Assembly: GCA_020848375.1 (NCBI GenBank)
Contig: JADLAF010000039.1
Coordinates: 1-61,031 of the forward strand
DNA from: Ignavibacteriaceae bacterium
GTDB taxonomy: Bacteria; Bacteroidota; Ignavibacteria; Ignavibacteriales; Ignavibacteriaceae
Direction: 5' to 3'
Length of the DNA stretch: 61,031 nucleotides
The notes under the pieces are model-generated. The model saw nothing but the letters and a program-made list of their open reading frames with translations. It made no database searches and had not been told where the DNA came from. Position numbers and translations under genes: made by a program. Below are positions 8,924 through 18,106 of the stretch, piece after piece (the first letter of the stretch is position 1; each line of letters opens with the position of its first letter).

Positions 8924-8940
8924 TGTCAACATTGTTGACA
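8924..8940. promoter_or_regulatory. 17-bp palindromic operator candidate, site 1
   Basis: TGTCAACATTGTTGACA is a perfect palindrome around a single central base and extends one pair on each side to 19 bp. It shares the pattern TGTC(A/G)(A/C)C(A/G)TTG(T/G)TGACA with site 2, whose centre is 57 bp away. It lies 155 bp upstream of the DUF2892 start. It looks like a dimeric repressor or activator site; the regulator is unknown. Confidence 0.5.
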
Positions 8941-8980
8941 CGAATGTAGATTCATACCCCAAACCAGTGGTTTTTATTTG

Positions 8981-8997
8981 TGTCGCCGTTGGTGACA
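8981..8997. promoter_or_regulatory. 17-bp palindromic operator candidate, site 2
   Basis: TGTCGCCGTTGGTGACA, palindromic with one mismatched pair and extendable to TGTGTC...GACACA. It has the same length and end bases as site 1, which argues against chance. Confidence 0.45.
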
Positions 8998-9306
8998 CAA
9001 TTTTTTTCAGCAATATTTTACACCCTTTCCGGGATTGGGTTGTGTTTGTGTGTATAATTTCCGCCAGTATGCGTCCTCTCCGGAGCGGGTTTCGGGGTGG
9101 CATATCTGGTTTCCTGTCTGCCTTTTTCAATCCCTCCGGTAATAGGTGTGGGAAGGAATGGGATTAATGGAAAAATACCTGAAACATACAAGCGCTTTTT
9201 TATCTTTTTCATAAGGTGCGACAAAGTTTTGCCAGCTTGTCTGTAATAAAAATTCATTATTTTTCGGCACCAAATTATACCTGTATTTTAAGGAGAAATG
9301 ACTGAC

Positions 9307-9696
9307 ATGGCACTTTCGGGGCACACACAGAATAGTCTTGAACATGAGCTTAATGAGCTGACGGATAATGAACTTTTTAATCCGGAGTGGAACTATATAC
9401 CCGCTGAAGATATAAAACTGGCGAAGTCAAAAGGTGACGACGAAGTTTTTGATGATGATTTTGACGACGAAGACTTTGACGATGATGAGTTTGATGATGA
9501 AGATGACTTTGATGACGAAGAGGACTTTGACGATGATGAATCAGAAGAGGAAGATGATGATCTTGAAGACCTTGAGGAAGAATTTGACGACATGGAAGAC
9601 CTTGACGAAGACGATGCACTCTATGAAGAGGACTTTGACTTTGAAGAGGATGACTTAGAAGACGGAGACCAGGGGTCAGAGACTAAGGAGCCGTAA
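9307..9696 (+). CDS. Extremely acidic Asp/Glu-rich small protein
   Basis: 129 residues from ATG 9307. An ATG at 9298 is only 2 bases from the AGGAG at 9291-9295, whereas 9307 has a spacing of 11, so 9307 is preferred. The first ~45 residues are ordinary (NSLEHELNELTDNELFNPEW). The rest is almost entirely Asp and Glu with Phe every 5-8 residues (FDDDFDDEDFDDD-like). Asp and Glu codons alternate between synonymous forms, so this is not a simple DNA microsatellite expansion. It should be disordered and strongly negative. Possible roles include metal binding, nucleic-acid mimicry or an RNA polymerase delta-like acidic tail; none can be shown. Confidence 0.75.
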   Translation: MALSGHTQNSLEHELNELTDNELFNPEWNYIPAEDIKLAKSKGDDEVFDDDFDDEDFDDDEFDDEDDFDDEEDFDDDESEEEDDDLEDLEEEFDDMEDLDEDDALYEEDFDFEEDDLEDGDQGSETKEP

Positions 9697-9728
9697 TAAT
9701 AAAGGGCTGGTCAATTCCGGTTACGGAA

Positions 9729-10703
9729 CTACCCGCCCAGATATATATCTTTCATCAGATAATTTTGAACATAGTCGGTTACACCCTCCTCCAGTGAAGT
9801 TAATGGAGCGGAGTAGCCGGCTTTTTTTATTTTGTTGAGGTCTGCTTCTGTGAAATACTGATACTTGGCTGCCAGAAAGTCAGGCATATCAATATATTCA
9901 ATATTTACCGGTTTGCCCACCGCGTTAAAGAGCGCGGTTACCAGGTCTTTCCACGTCCGCGCCTTACCTGAGCCCACATTATAAAGCCCGTTTACATGAG
10001 GATGGTTCAGGAAGAAGAGCGTCATATCAACCGCATCTTTTATATATACAAAGTCTCTCATTTGCTCGCCGTCCTGGTAATGGGGATTGCGTGACTTAAA
10101 GAGGCGCACAAATCCGTGATCGCGGACCTGTTCGTAAGCTTTATGCACTACGCTTCTCATGTCTGCCTTGTGGTATTCGTTGGGTCCGTAAACATTAAAG
10201 TATTTAATGCCCGCTATCTTGTCAAACATTCCCTTATGAAGCGCGCGTATATCAAACAGGTTTTTTGAATAGCCGTACATATTAAGCGGGCGCAGCTTTG
10301 TGCAGAGCTGGTCATTATCCATAAAGCCGAGTGATCCGTCTCCGTATGTAGCGGCGGAGGAGGCATAGATAAAGCGGATATTGTTTTTGATACTGTAAAC
10401 AGCCAGTTTCTTGGTGTATTCATAATTATTGTACATCAGATGATCTGCATCTTTTTCGGTGGTGGAAGAGTTCGCACCCATGTGGATGATGGCATCAATC
10501 TTAAAGCTGAAGGAGTCCTTTTCAACCGCTTCAAGAAACGCGGTTTTGTTGCAGAAGTCCATATAATCAAGATTAACTAAGTTCTTCCACTTTTCATCGT
10601 GACCCAGTTCATCAGCAATAATAATCTGGTTGATGCCAAGCTGATTAAGCCGCCATACAATTGCGCTTCCGATAAATCCTGCACCGCCTGTTACAATAAT
10701 CAT
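9729..10703 (-). CDS. hldD: ADP-L-glycero-D-manno-heptose 6-epimerase
   Basis: 324 residues of the short-chain dehydrogenase/epimerase family. The NAD(P)-binding TGGAGFIG is at 5-12 and the catalytic YxxxK pair is Y143/K147. Family-specific segments include GANSSTTEKDADHLMYNNYEY and YFNVYGPNEYHKADMRSVV. The enzyme converts ADP-D-glycero- to ADP-L-glycero-manno-heptose for the lipopolysaccharide inner core, so this organism is diderm with heptose-containing LPS. Full length. Divergent from metH, with 137 bases between the starts. Confidence 0.93.
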   Translation of the reverse strand: MIIVTGGAGFIGSAIVWRLNQLGINQIIIADELGHDEKWKNLVNLDYMDFCNKTAFLEAVEKDSFSFKIDAIIHMGANSSTTEKDADHLMYNNYEYTKKLAVYSIKNNIRFIYASSAATYGDGSLGFMDNDQLCTKLRPLNMYGYSKNLFDIRALHKGMFDKIAGIKYFNVYGPNEYHKADMRSVVHKAYEQVRDHGFVRLFKSRNPHYQDGEQMRDFVYIKDAVDMTLFFLNHPHVNGLYNVGSGKARTWKDLVTALFNAVGKPVNIEYIDMPDFLAAKYQYFTEADLNKIKKAGYSAPLTSLEEGVTDYVQNYLMKDIYLGG

Positions 10704-10840
10704 AGTCTTATAAAGTATGTAATGTATGAATAGAGATATTTTTAATGGTCTCTAATTTAAGTATATTTACAGTTTGTTTAAAGACTTCAATTAAAAAGTG
10801 CCCTTATAATGGGGCCGTGTGATATGGCAGGTACAGTACT

Positions 10841-13800
10841 ATGAGTAATACGCTCGAACAGCTAAAACAAATACTTAATAAACGGATTATGGTTCTTGAC
10901 GGAGCAATGGGTACCATGATTCAGAGGCATACGTTAACTGAGAAAGATTTCCGCGGGGAGCGCTTCACAGAGCATCCGTTTGATCTGAAGGGAAACAACG
11001 ATCTTCTTTCAATAACTCAGCCGGAAATCATCAAAAATATCCACCGGGCGTATTTTGAAGCCGGGTCTGATATAATCGAAACCAATACCTTTAGCGGCAC
11101 CGATCTGGCTCAGGCGGACTATCATCTTGAACATCTTGTTTATGAGCTGAATTACGAAGCTGCCAAAATAGCCAAAGAAGCCGCGGCGGAGTACACTGCA
11201 AAGACCCCTGAAAAGCCCCGCTTTGTTGCAGGTGCATTCGGACCGACCAACAAGATGCTTTCCCTTTCACCGGATGTAAATGACCCCGGTTACCGCACTA
11301 TTACTTTTGATAAACTTGTTGAAAGCTACAAGGAGCAGGCGCGCGGTCTTATTGACGGCGGTGCTGACATCATGCTCATTGAAACCATCTTTGATACCCA
11401 TAACGCAAAAGCGGCCATCTATGCCGTGCAGGAAGTGTTTGAGGAGAAAAAGGTATCTCTGCCGATAATGATCTCAGGAACCATAGTTGACCAGAGCGGA
11501 AGAACTCTGTCTGGTCAGACCATAGCTGCTTTCTGGATTTCCATTGCCCACTGTCCGAATCTGCTCAGTGTGGGCATTAACTGCGCTTTGGGTGCCAGTC
11601 AGATGCGGGAGCTTATTAAAGAGCTTTCAGGTCTGGCAAATTGCTATGTTAGTCTTTACCCTAACGCAGGGCTGCCTAATGAGTTCGGAGAGTACGATGA
11701 AACGGCTCAGGAGATGGCTTCAATCCTGCGTGACTACGCTGACAGGAAGTACTTTAACATTGTTGGCGGATGCTGTGGCACCACACCTGACCATATCCGG
11801 GAAATTGCCCGCATCTCGGCTGATTTTGAACCGAGAAAAATTTCAGATGTGCCGCGCTATCTGATGCTCTCAGGTATGGAGTCGCGTGTGGTAAGACCCG
11901 AGACCAATTTTGTGAATGTTGGTGAACGTACTAACGTAACCGGCTCAAAAAAGTTTGCGCGGCTTATTACTTCAGGCAATTATGAAGAGGCACTTTCAAT
12001 CGCAAAAGACCAGGTTGAAGGGGGCGCTCAGATTATTGACGTGAATATGGATGAGGGAATGCTTGACTCTGAAGAGATTATGGTAAAATTCCTGAATCTT
12101 ATTACTTCTGAACCGGAAATTGCTAAGCTGCCGATTATGGTTGACTCATCAAAATGGAGTGTGTTGCTTGCCGGACTTAAAACGATGCAGGGTAAAGGCA
12201 TAGTAAACTCAATCAGCTTAAAAGAGGGGGAAGAGGTATTTAAACATCACGCCCGCACAATTATGAGATTTGGCGCCGCTGTAATCGTGATGGCATTTGA
12301 TGAGCAGGGGCAGGCGGACTCATACGAAAGAAGAATAGCTATTTGTCAGCGGGCATATAATATCTTAGTTAATGAAGTTGGTTTCAAGCCAGAGGATATC
12401 ATCTTTGACCCGAATATCTTAACCGTTGCAACAGGAATTGAAGAGCATAATAACTACGCAGTTGATTACCTTAAAGCAACGCAGTGGATTAAACAGAATC
12501 TGGCTCATGCAAAAGTAAGCGGCGGAGTGAGCAATATATCATTCTCCTTCCGTGGAAATGATACTGTACGCGAAGCAATGCACTCTGCGTTCTTATATCA
12601 TGCCGTTAAAGCCGGAATGGATATGGGTATTGTTAATGCTGGTCAGCTTGCGGTCTATGAAGAAGTTCCTAAAGAGCTTATGACACTTGTTGAAGATGTT
12701 TTGCTGAACCGCAGGGCTGATGCAACAGAGCGGCTGATTAACTATGCTGAAAGTGTAAAGAAGGGGGACAAAACCGCTGCCGAGGAAGAAGAGTGGCGCA
12801 AGCTGGATGTTGAAGAACGTCTGAAACATGCACTCATAAAAGGAATTGTTGAATATATTGAACAGGATACCGAAGAGGCACGGCAGAAATACCCCGCACC
12901 GCTTCAGGTAATTGAAGGTCCGCTGATGGCGGGTATGAACGTGGTGGGCGACCTGTTTGGAGCAGGAAAGATGTTCCTCCCGCAGGTGGTTAAAAGCGCC
13001 CGCGTGATGAAAAAATCAGTTGCATACCTGATACCATATATAGAAGCAGAAAAACTCCGTTCCGGAGACGTACGAGAGCAGGGAACCGTTCTTCTTGCAA
13101 CGGTAAAAGGTGACGTTCACGATATCGGAAAAAATATTGTAGGTGTGGTACTCGGATGCAACAACTACCGAGTGGTTGACCTTGGGGTTATGGTGGCGAC
13201 TGATAAAATTCTTGATGCTGCCGTTGCGGAAAAAGCAGATATTGTTGGCCTGAGCGGTCTGATAACCCCATCACTTGATGAAATGGTGAACGTTGCAAAA
13301 GAGATGGAACGGAGAGGAATGAAAACCCCGCTGCTTATCGGTGGCGCGACAACTTCAAAAGTACACACAGCGGTAAAGATTGCGCAGAACTACAGCGCTC
13401 CTGTCGTTCATGTGCTTGATGCCTCACGTAGTGTGCCGGTGGCAGGCAGTCTGCTTAATGATCAGCTTAAGGCCGCTTTTGTGAACGGTATATCTGAAGA
13501 ATATGAGAAGCTGCGGGAAGATCATAAGAAAAAACGTGACGCAAAAAATTATATATCGCTTGAACAGGCACGCGCTAATAAATATAAAATTAACTGGAAC
13601 GGATATAAACCCGTAAAGCCGGCCGCACCCGGAGTGACTGAGTTTGTGAATCTGCCGCTTGAAGAACTGAGACCCTATTTAGACTGGACTCCGTTCTTTA
13701 TGACCTGGGAGCTGAAGGGTAAATATCCGGAGATACTTTCAGACAGCAAATACGGCAGTGAGGCAACCCGTGTATATAACGATGCAAACGCACTGCTTGA

Positions 13801-14539
13801 CCGCATCATTGCAGAAAAAGCACTGACTGCAAACGGAGTAGTGGGGCTCTTCCCGGCAAACACCGTAAATCACGATGATATTGAAGTATATACCGATGAA
13901 AGCAGAAAAGGAATTCTGGCTGAGTTTTATACACTGCGTCAGCAGGCCCAGAAAGCAGTAAAGGAGCCCAATATAGCGCTGGCTGATTTCCTTGCACCAA
14001 AGGAAACCGGTATTGAAGACTACATCGGGTTCTTTGCGGTAACAACGGGTATCGGAATTGAAAAGCTGATTGAAGAGTTTGAAAAGGGGCATGATGACTA
14101 CTCCTCAATCATGGCTAAGGCAATGGCTGACCGTCTCGCTGAGGCATTTGCTGAGTATCTTCATAAGAAAGTGAGAACAGAACTGTGGGGTTACGTTAAA
14201 GATGAACAGCTTGAAAACAATGATCTTATAAAAGAAGAGTATCAGGGAATAAGACCGGCGCCGGGTTACCCTGCCTGCCCTGATCACACGGAAAAGTGGG
14301 CGCTCTTTGAACTGCTTGATGTAACTAAGCGCACAGGTATTGCTCTGACGGAAAGTCTGGCGATGTACCCTGCTGCATCAGTCTGTGGAGTATATTACTC
14401 GCACCCTGAATCAAAATACTTTACTACAGGAAAACTGAGCAAAGATCAGGTGAATGATTACCATAAAAGGAAGGGTATGAGTCTTGCAGAAACCGAGCGG
14501 TGGCTCTCGCCGGTACTGAATTATGACTCCGGAGACTAA
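10841..14539 (+). CDS. metH: Cobalamin-dependent methionine synthase
   Basis: 1232 residues, full four-module MetH. The homocysteine domain has zinc ligands C248, C311 and C312. A pterin (methyltetrahydrofolate) domain starting around [12 protein letters not shown] follows. The cobalamin domain has the DxHxxG motif with axial ligand His760. The C-terminal SAM-binding reactivation domain contains [12 protein letters not shown] from R1138. These positions match the E. coli enzyme almost residue for residue. No room for a cobalamin riboswitch is seen in the 137-bp upstream region. The TAA stop lies at the start of a TAATTAG-type repeat. Confidence 0.97.
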   Translation: MSNTLEQLKQILNKRIMVLDGAMGTMIQRHTLTEKDFRGERFTEHPFDLKGNNDLLSITQPEIIKNIHRAYFEAGSDIIETNTFSGTDLAQADYHLEHLVYELNYEAAKIAKEAAAEYTAKTPEKPRFVAGAFGPTNKMLSLSPDVNDPGYRTITFDKLVESYKEQARGLIDGGADIMLIETIFDTHNAKAAIYAVQEVFEEKKVSLPIMISGTIVDQSGRTLSGQTIAAFWISIAHCPNLLSVGINCALGASQMRELIKELSGLANCYVSLYPNAGLPNEFGEYDETAQEMASILRDYADRKYFNIVGGCCGTTPDHIREIARISADFEPRKISDVPRYLMLSGMESRVVRPETNFVNVGERTNVTGSKKFARLITSGNYEEALSIAKDQVEGGAQIIDVNMDEGMLDSEEIMVKFLNLITSEPEIAKLPIMVDSSKWSVLLAGLKTMQGKGIVNSISLKEGEEVFKHHARTIMRFGAAVIVMAFDEQGQADSYERRIAICQRAYNILVNEVGFKPEDIIFDPNILTVATGIEEHNNYAVDYLKATQWIKQNLAHAKVSGGVSNISFSFRGNDTVREAMHSAFLYHAVKAGMDMGIVNAGQLAVYEEVPKELMTLVEDVLLNRRADATERLINYAESVKKGDKTAAEEEEWRKLDVEERLKHALIKGIVEYIEQDTEEARQKYPAPLQVIEGPLMAGMNVVGDLFGAGKMFLPQVVKSARVMKKSVAYLIPYIEAEKLRSGDVREQGTVLLATVKGDVHDIGKNIVGVVLGCNNYRVVDLGVMVATDKILDAAVAEKADIVGLSGLITPSLDEMVNVAKEMERRGMKTPLLIGGATTSKVHTAVKIAQNYSAPVVHVLDASRSVPVAGSLLNDQLKAAFVNGISEEYEKLREDHKKKRDAKNYISLEQARANKYKINWNGYKPVKPAAPGVTEFVNLPLEELRPYLDWTPFFMTWELKGKYPEILSDSKYGSEATRVYNDANALLDRIIAEKALTANGVVGLFPANTVNHDDIEVYTDESRKGILAEFYTLRQQAQKAVKEPNIALADFLAPKETGIEDYIGFFAVTTGIGIEKLIEEFEKGHDDYSSIMAKAMADRLAEAFAEYLHKKVRTELWGYVKDEQLENNDLIKEEYQGIRPAPGYPACPDHTEKWALFELLDVTKRTGIALTESLAMYPAASVCGVYYSHPESKYFTTGKLSKDQVNDYHKRKGMSLAETERWLSPVLNYDSGD

Positions 14540-15081
14540 TTAGTAGTCAGGAGTTAGTAATTAGTAATGTTTGCAGAGTTTACATTTAAGACTTTGTATA
14601 ACTTTGCTCTTACTTCTTTTACTCTGCGTTAAAAATTCCGGGAAAATCTCCCGCAGATTTCGCAGATTAACGCAGAGAACTATTTCGATCAGCAGCGGAA
14701 GATTGCGATAACTTTTTCCTGTTTTCGTCGGTTTTTAACACAAATTCGCAAAAAGCTTATTTTTGGCTTGAAAACTCATATATTGATTTCGGATGGGTGT
14801 CCCGAATTTTACTGGGAGAGTTTGTTTATTTGATGAATTCCGCGATTGTTAAAAATTATGGTGTCCAGATGACGAAAACAGGAGTTAGTAATTAGTAATG
14901 TTTGCAGAGTTTACATTTAAGACTTTGTATAACTTTGCTCTTACTTCTTTTACCCTGCGTTAAAAATTCCGGGAAAATCTCCCGCAGATTTCGCAGATTA
15001 ACGCAGAGAACTATTTCGATCAGCAGCGGAAGATTGCGATAACTTTTTTAACTCTGCACTGAAAAAAATTATCAAAAATTA
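14540..15081. repeat. 170-bp direct duplication plus spacer
   Basis: Two copies, 14548-14717 and 14879-15048, identical except for one base seen (ACTCTGCG versus ACCCTGCG). Each copy starts with a TTAGTAATTAGTAATG motif and contains an inverted pair, CTCTGCGTTAA with TTAACGCAGAG (14622-14632 with 14667-14677 in copy 1). In copy 2 one pair of the stem is broken. The 161-bp spacer is unique sequence. No gene is present. Confidence 0.85.
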
Positions 15082-16527
15082 ATGTCCAGAACTAAACTAA
15101 AAAACGAAGAAATTACCGTTACCATTGAGTCGTATGTATTCGAAGGGAAAGGGCTTGCGCGTCATCGCAACACACTGCCTGACGGAACTGAAAAAGATCT
15201 GGTGATTTTTGTTGATCACGCGTATCCTGGCGATACCGCGGTGGTTGAAATCCGTAAAAAGAAGAAAAACTATTTTGAAGCGGTAATCCGTGAACTGATA
15301 ACGCCGTCACCTTACAGGCAGACTGCGCTCTGTAAATATTTCGGAGTCTGCGGCGGCTGCCGTCAGCAGGATATGGTATATGAGCAGCAGACAAAATTCA
15401 AGCATGAGCAGGTGGTTAATCTCTTTACACGGCAGGGGAGCTTTAGTGATTTTGAGATACTTGATATCGTTCCGGCACCGTCAGAGTTTTATTACCGCAA
15501 TAAAATGGAATTCACTTTCGCCCGCAAGCGATGGCTCACACGGGATGAGATTCAGGGAGATGCGCAGTTTAGTGATGCGCTCTTTGCGGGGCTGCACGTG
15601 CCCGGCGTGTATGACAAAGTGATAGACATTGAAGAGTGTTTTCTTCAATCAAGGGAGAGTAATGCAATTCTGAATTACTCACGCGATTTTTTCTTAAAGA
15701 AAGGTATTCCGGCTTATACCACATCAGACCATACAGGTTTTCTGCGGAATCTGGTAATCAGGCAGACAGGCAATACAAATCAGCTTATGGTGAATATGGT
15801 CACCGCGGGGGAAAATCCTGAATTGATGGGAGAATACTCCGGGTATATACGCGCTCTGGTTCCGGAGATTACAACTATCGTAAACAACATCAACCTCGGG
15901 AAAGCATCTGTTGCAGTGGGAGAATATGAGATTGTGATTTATGGTCCCGGATATATAGAAGATGTAATTGGACATTGCAGATTCAGAATAAGCACAAACT
16001 CATTTTTTCAGACAAACACTAGACAGGCGGAGCGGCTTTATGCTATTGCCAGAGAGTTTGCTGGAATTAAAAAATCTGACGTCGTATATGACCTTTATTG
16101 CGGAGCCGGCACAATAAGTTTATATGTGGCTGAAGACGCAAAGGAGGTGTATGGTTTTGAGGCATCAGCATCTTCTATCAAAGATGCGGCAGTAAATCAG
16201 CAGATTAACAATAACAGCAACACACGGTTTTTTGAATCAAACCTATATAAAAGCTTTTTACCTGAGGTAGAAGGGAACAACCTTCCGAAACCGGATATCC
16301 TGATAACCGATCCTCCAAGGAACGGTATGCATACAACCACGGTGGAAGACATCCTCAAACTGAAGCCCGGGAAGATCGTATATATAAGCTGCAATCCGGC
16401 AACGCAGGTGAGGGATATAAAGCTGCTGGCTGAAGGCGGATACAAGCTGCAAAAGATTCAGCCGGTTGATATGTTCCCGCATACGTATCATATTGAGAAT
16501 GTGGCACTATTAAAATATGAAGTATGA
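15082..16527 (+). CDS. rlmD: 23S rRNA (uracil-5-)-methyltransferase, RlmD/RumA type
   Basis: 481 residues. An N-terminal TRAM-like RNA-binding domain is followed by a [4Fe-4S] cluster site formed by C84, C90, C93 and C186, matching the RumA pattern. The Rossmann methyltransferase domain follows (YDLYCGAGTISLY SAM motif, DPPRNGMH) and the catalytic nucleophile is Cys437 in SCNPATQ. It methylates a conserved uracil in 23S rRNA using SAM; the exact position (U1939-type versus other TrmA-family targets) is not certain from sequence. The last codons and TGA stop are formed by the start of a TATGAAA-type repeat. Confidence 0.88.
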   Translation: MSRTKLKNEEITVTIESYVFEGKGLARHRNTLPDGTEKDLVIFVDHAYPGDTAVVEIRKKKKNYFEAVIRELITPSPYRQTALCKYFGVCGGCRQQDMVYEQQTKFKHEQVVNLFTRQGSFSDFEILDIVPAPSEFYYRNKMEFTFARKRWLTRDEIQGDAQFSDALFAGLHVPGVYDKVIDIEECFLQSRESNAILNYSRDFFLKKGIPAYTTSDHTGFLRNLVIRQTGNTNQLMVNMVTAGENPELMGEYSGYIRALVPEITTIVNNINLGKASVAVGEYEIVIYGPGYIEDVIGHCRFRISTNSFFQTNTRQAERLYAIAREFAGIKKSDVVYDLYCGAGTISLYVAEDAKEVYGFEASASSIKDAAVNQQINNNSNTRFFESNLYKSFLPEVEGNNLPKPDILITDPPRNGMHTTTVEDILKLKPGKIVYISCNPATQVRDIKLLAEGGYKLQKIQPVDMFPHTYHIENVALLKYEV

Positions 16528-16552
16528 AATATGAAATATGAATATGGAAATC

Positions 16553-17012
16553 AAGGTCGTGACCTGTCATAATGTATGTATGCGAAAAACCATTGATGCA
16601 AAATATTTTGTAATGACAGGTCGTGACCTGTCATAATGTATGTCTGCGAAAAACCATTGATGCAAAATAATTTGTAGTGACAGGTCGTGACCTGTCATAA
16701 TGTATGTCTGCGGGGAACCATTGATGCAAAATATTTTGTAATGACAGGTCGTGACCTGTCATATTGTATGCATGCGAAAAACCATTGATGCAATATAATT
16801 TGTAGTGACTGGTCGTGACCTGTCATAATGTATGTGTGCGTGAAACCATGATGCAAAATATTTTGTAGTGACAGGTCGTGACCTGTCATATCGCATGCGA
16901 AAAACCCTTGATGCAAAATATTTTGTAATGACAGGTCGTGACCTGTCATAATGTATGTCTGCGAAAAACCATGATGCGTAATATTTTGTAGTGACAGGTC
17001 GTGACCTGTCAT
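16553..17012. repeat. Tandem array of about eight 60-64-bp palindromic units
   Basis: Each unit carries the palindrome GACAGGTC-GT-GACCTGTC followed by a conserved ~44-bp linker containing ATAATGTATGT, GCGAAAAACCATTGATGCA and AATATTTTGTA. Palindromes begin at about 16614, 16678, 16742, 16806, 16869, 16929 and 16992, with a truncated first copy at 16553. Periods are 64, 64, 64, 63, 60 and 63. One copy has CTGGTC in place of CAGGTC. The linkers are alike, so this is a tandem repeat of a REP-like element, not a CRISPR. Lies directly after rlmD. Confidence 0.9.
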
Positions 17013-17046
17013 AATGTATGTATGCGAGGAATACCGCGGTCACGAT

Positions 17047-17067
17047 AGGACAAGTCACGACTTGTCC
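17047..17067. repeat. Variant palindrome GGACAAGTC-AC-GACTTGTCC
   Basis: A 9-bp-arm palindrome of the same build as the array units but with AAG in place of AGG and flanked by AG and CTACGG. It lies 35 bp after the last array unit and may be the ancestral or single-copy form of the element. Confidence 0.7.
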
Positions 17068-17160
17068 CTACGGATGGATGTTCGTTTTCAGGAACATATT
17101 TTTCGAAATTTCTTTTTGTCTTAATAGAGCTTCAAAAAACAACATTAAATAGAGGTGCTA

Positions 17161-18009
17161 ATGAAAAATTACTTATTTTTTCTGCTCATATTTACAGTAA
17201 TGGTTATGGCAGACGAAAAAGACAAAAACAAGAAATCCTGTTGCGCGGTAACACCGGATAAGAACTTCGCAGCATTTGCATCAGATTCTGAATTCAGAAT
17301 GAAGCACGATACCCCCGCTCCCTTTGTGTATGAGTCAGACCTGGGTTTGATGATCAGCATGAAATCAGTCGACGGTACCGATGCCCGTGCATTCTTCATC
17401 GAGGCAAAGAAGAAGAGCAACAAGTTTCTGATTGTAATTCATGAATGGTGGGGGCTGAATGACCATATCAAAAACGAAGCCGCAAAGCTTTATAATGATC
17501 TTGGTGATGTAAACGTTCTCGCGCTTGATATGTATGACGGCAGAGTAACGGCAAACCGCGACAGCGCGGGTATGATTATGCAGTCCCTTAAAACAGAACG
17601 CGCAATGGCTATCATCAACGCAGCCCTTGATTTCACAGGTAAAAATGCAAAGGTAGCAACCATCGGCTGGTGTATGGGCGGCGGGTTTTCGCTCCAGACA
17701 GCTATTGAAGGAGGAAATAAAGTTAAAGGCGCGGTTATTTATTACGGTATGCCTGAGTCAGATATGGCACGCCTGAAGAAACTGAAGGCGGAGGTGCTTG
17801 GTATTTTTGCTTCACGCGAAACATGGATTTCACCGGCGGTGGTGGAAGAGTTTAAGACAAATATGAAAAAAGCAGGAAAGAAACTTTCTGTCACTTCATT
17901 TGATGCTGAACATGCGTTTGCAAATCCAAGCAATCCGAATTATAATTCAGATTACACCGCCAAGGCGTATGGGATGAGCCGGGATTTTATTAAGAGGAAA
18001 TTGAAGTAA
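17161..18009 (+). CDS. Exported dienelactone hydrolase family protein
   Basis: 282 residues from ATG 17161 (a GTG at 17155 is also in frame). An N-terminal signal (MKNYLFFLLIFTVMVMA) precedes a CC pair and an alpha/beta-hydrolase domain. DLH hallmarks are HEWWGLND with the gating Glu, nucleophile Cys171 in GWCMGGG, and His251 in DAEHAFANP. The third triad position, normally Asp in a (K/R)D motif, is Glu220 in ASRETW. It probably acts on ester or lactone substrates in the periplasm. The substrate is unknown and the Asp-to-Glu change could alter activity. Confidence 0.8.
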   Translation: MKNYLFFLLIFTVMVMADEKDKNKKSCCAVTPDKNFAAFASDSEFRMKHDTPAPFVYESDLGLMISMKSVDGTDARAFFIEAKKKSNKFLIVIHEWWGLNDHIKNEAAKLYNDLGDVNVLALDMYDGRVTANRDSAGMIMQSLKTERAMAIINAALDFTGKNAKVATIGWCMGGGFSLQTAIEGGNKVKGAVIYYGMPESDMARLKKLKAEVLGIFASRETWISPAVVEEFKTNMKKAGKKLSVTSFDAEHAFANPSNPNYNSDYTAKAYGMSRDFIKRKLK

Positions 18010-18040
18010 GATCGCGGATTTCACTGTTAAGAAGTTTGAT

Positions 18041-18101
18041 TTCGTGATAATTTGTGTGATATCCCGGGCGGTTTGCCACGAATTACACAAATTATCACGA
18101 A
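18041..18101. terminator. Long hairpin between convergent genes
   Basis: TTCGTGATAATTTGTGT (18041-18057) is perfectly complementary to ACACAAATTATCACGAA (18085-18101), and the stem can be extended three more pairs with one G-U. The 27-base interior includes CCCGGG. It lies between the dienelactone hydrolase (plus) and the oxidoreductase (minus), so it can act as a bidirectional terminator. The sequence also belongs to a dispersed repeat family seen again near 35450 and 59520. Confidence 0.65.
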
Positions 18102-18106
18102 TGATT

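Larger units (their letters stand above)
8770..9306. other. Long divergent promoter region
   Basis: About 530 bases between the DUF2892 gene (minus) and the acidic-protein gene (plus). Small frames here have no codon-like quality. The notable content is a pair of 17-bp palindromes at 8924 and 8981, listed separately, and an SD (AGGAG, 9291-9295) for the acidic protein. Confidence 0.6.

Noticed and set aside
8907-9167. 86-residue plus-strand frame in the divergent promoter region
   Set aside because: Covers the two palindromes, has no SD, and its composition is unlike real proteins here.
9377-9619. Ser-rich and His/Gln-rich frames opposite the acidic protein
   Set aside because: They are antisense readings of Asp/Glu codons.
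10704-10840. Cobalamin riboswitch upstream of metH
   Set aside because: Only 137 bases are available and no B12-box-like sequence was recognised.
16553-17012. CRISPR array
   Set aside because: Units have a regular 60-64-bp period and palindromic repeats, but the linkers are nearly identical to one another and no cas genes are present.
16695-17058. Minus-strand reading frames with repeated MTGHDLSLQN-type peptides
   Set aside because: They are translations of the 64-bp DNA repeat; their period is set by the repeat and there is no SD or start context.
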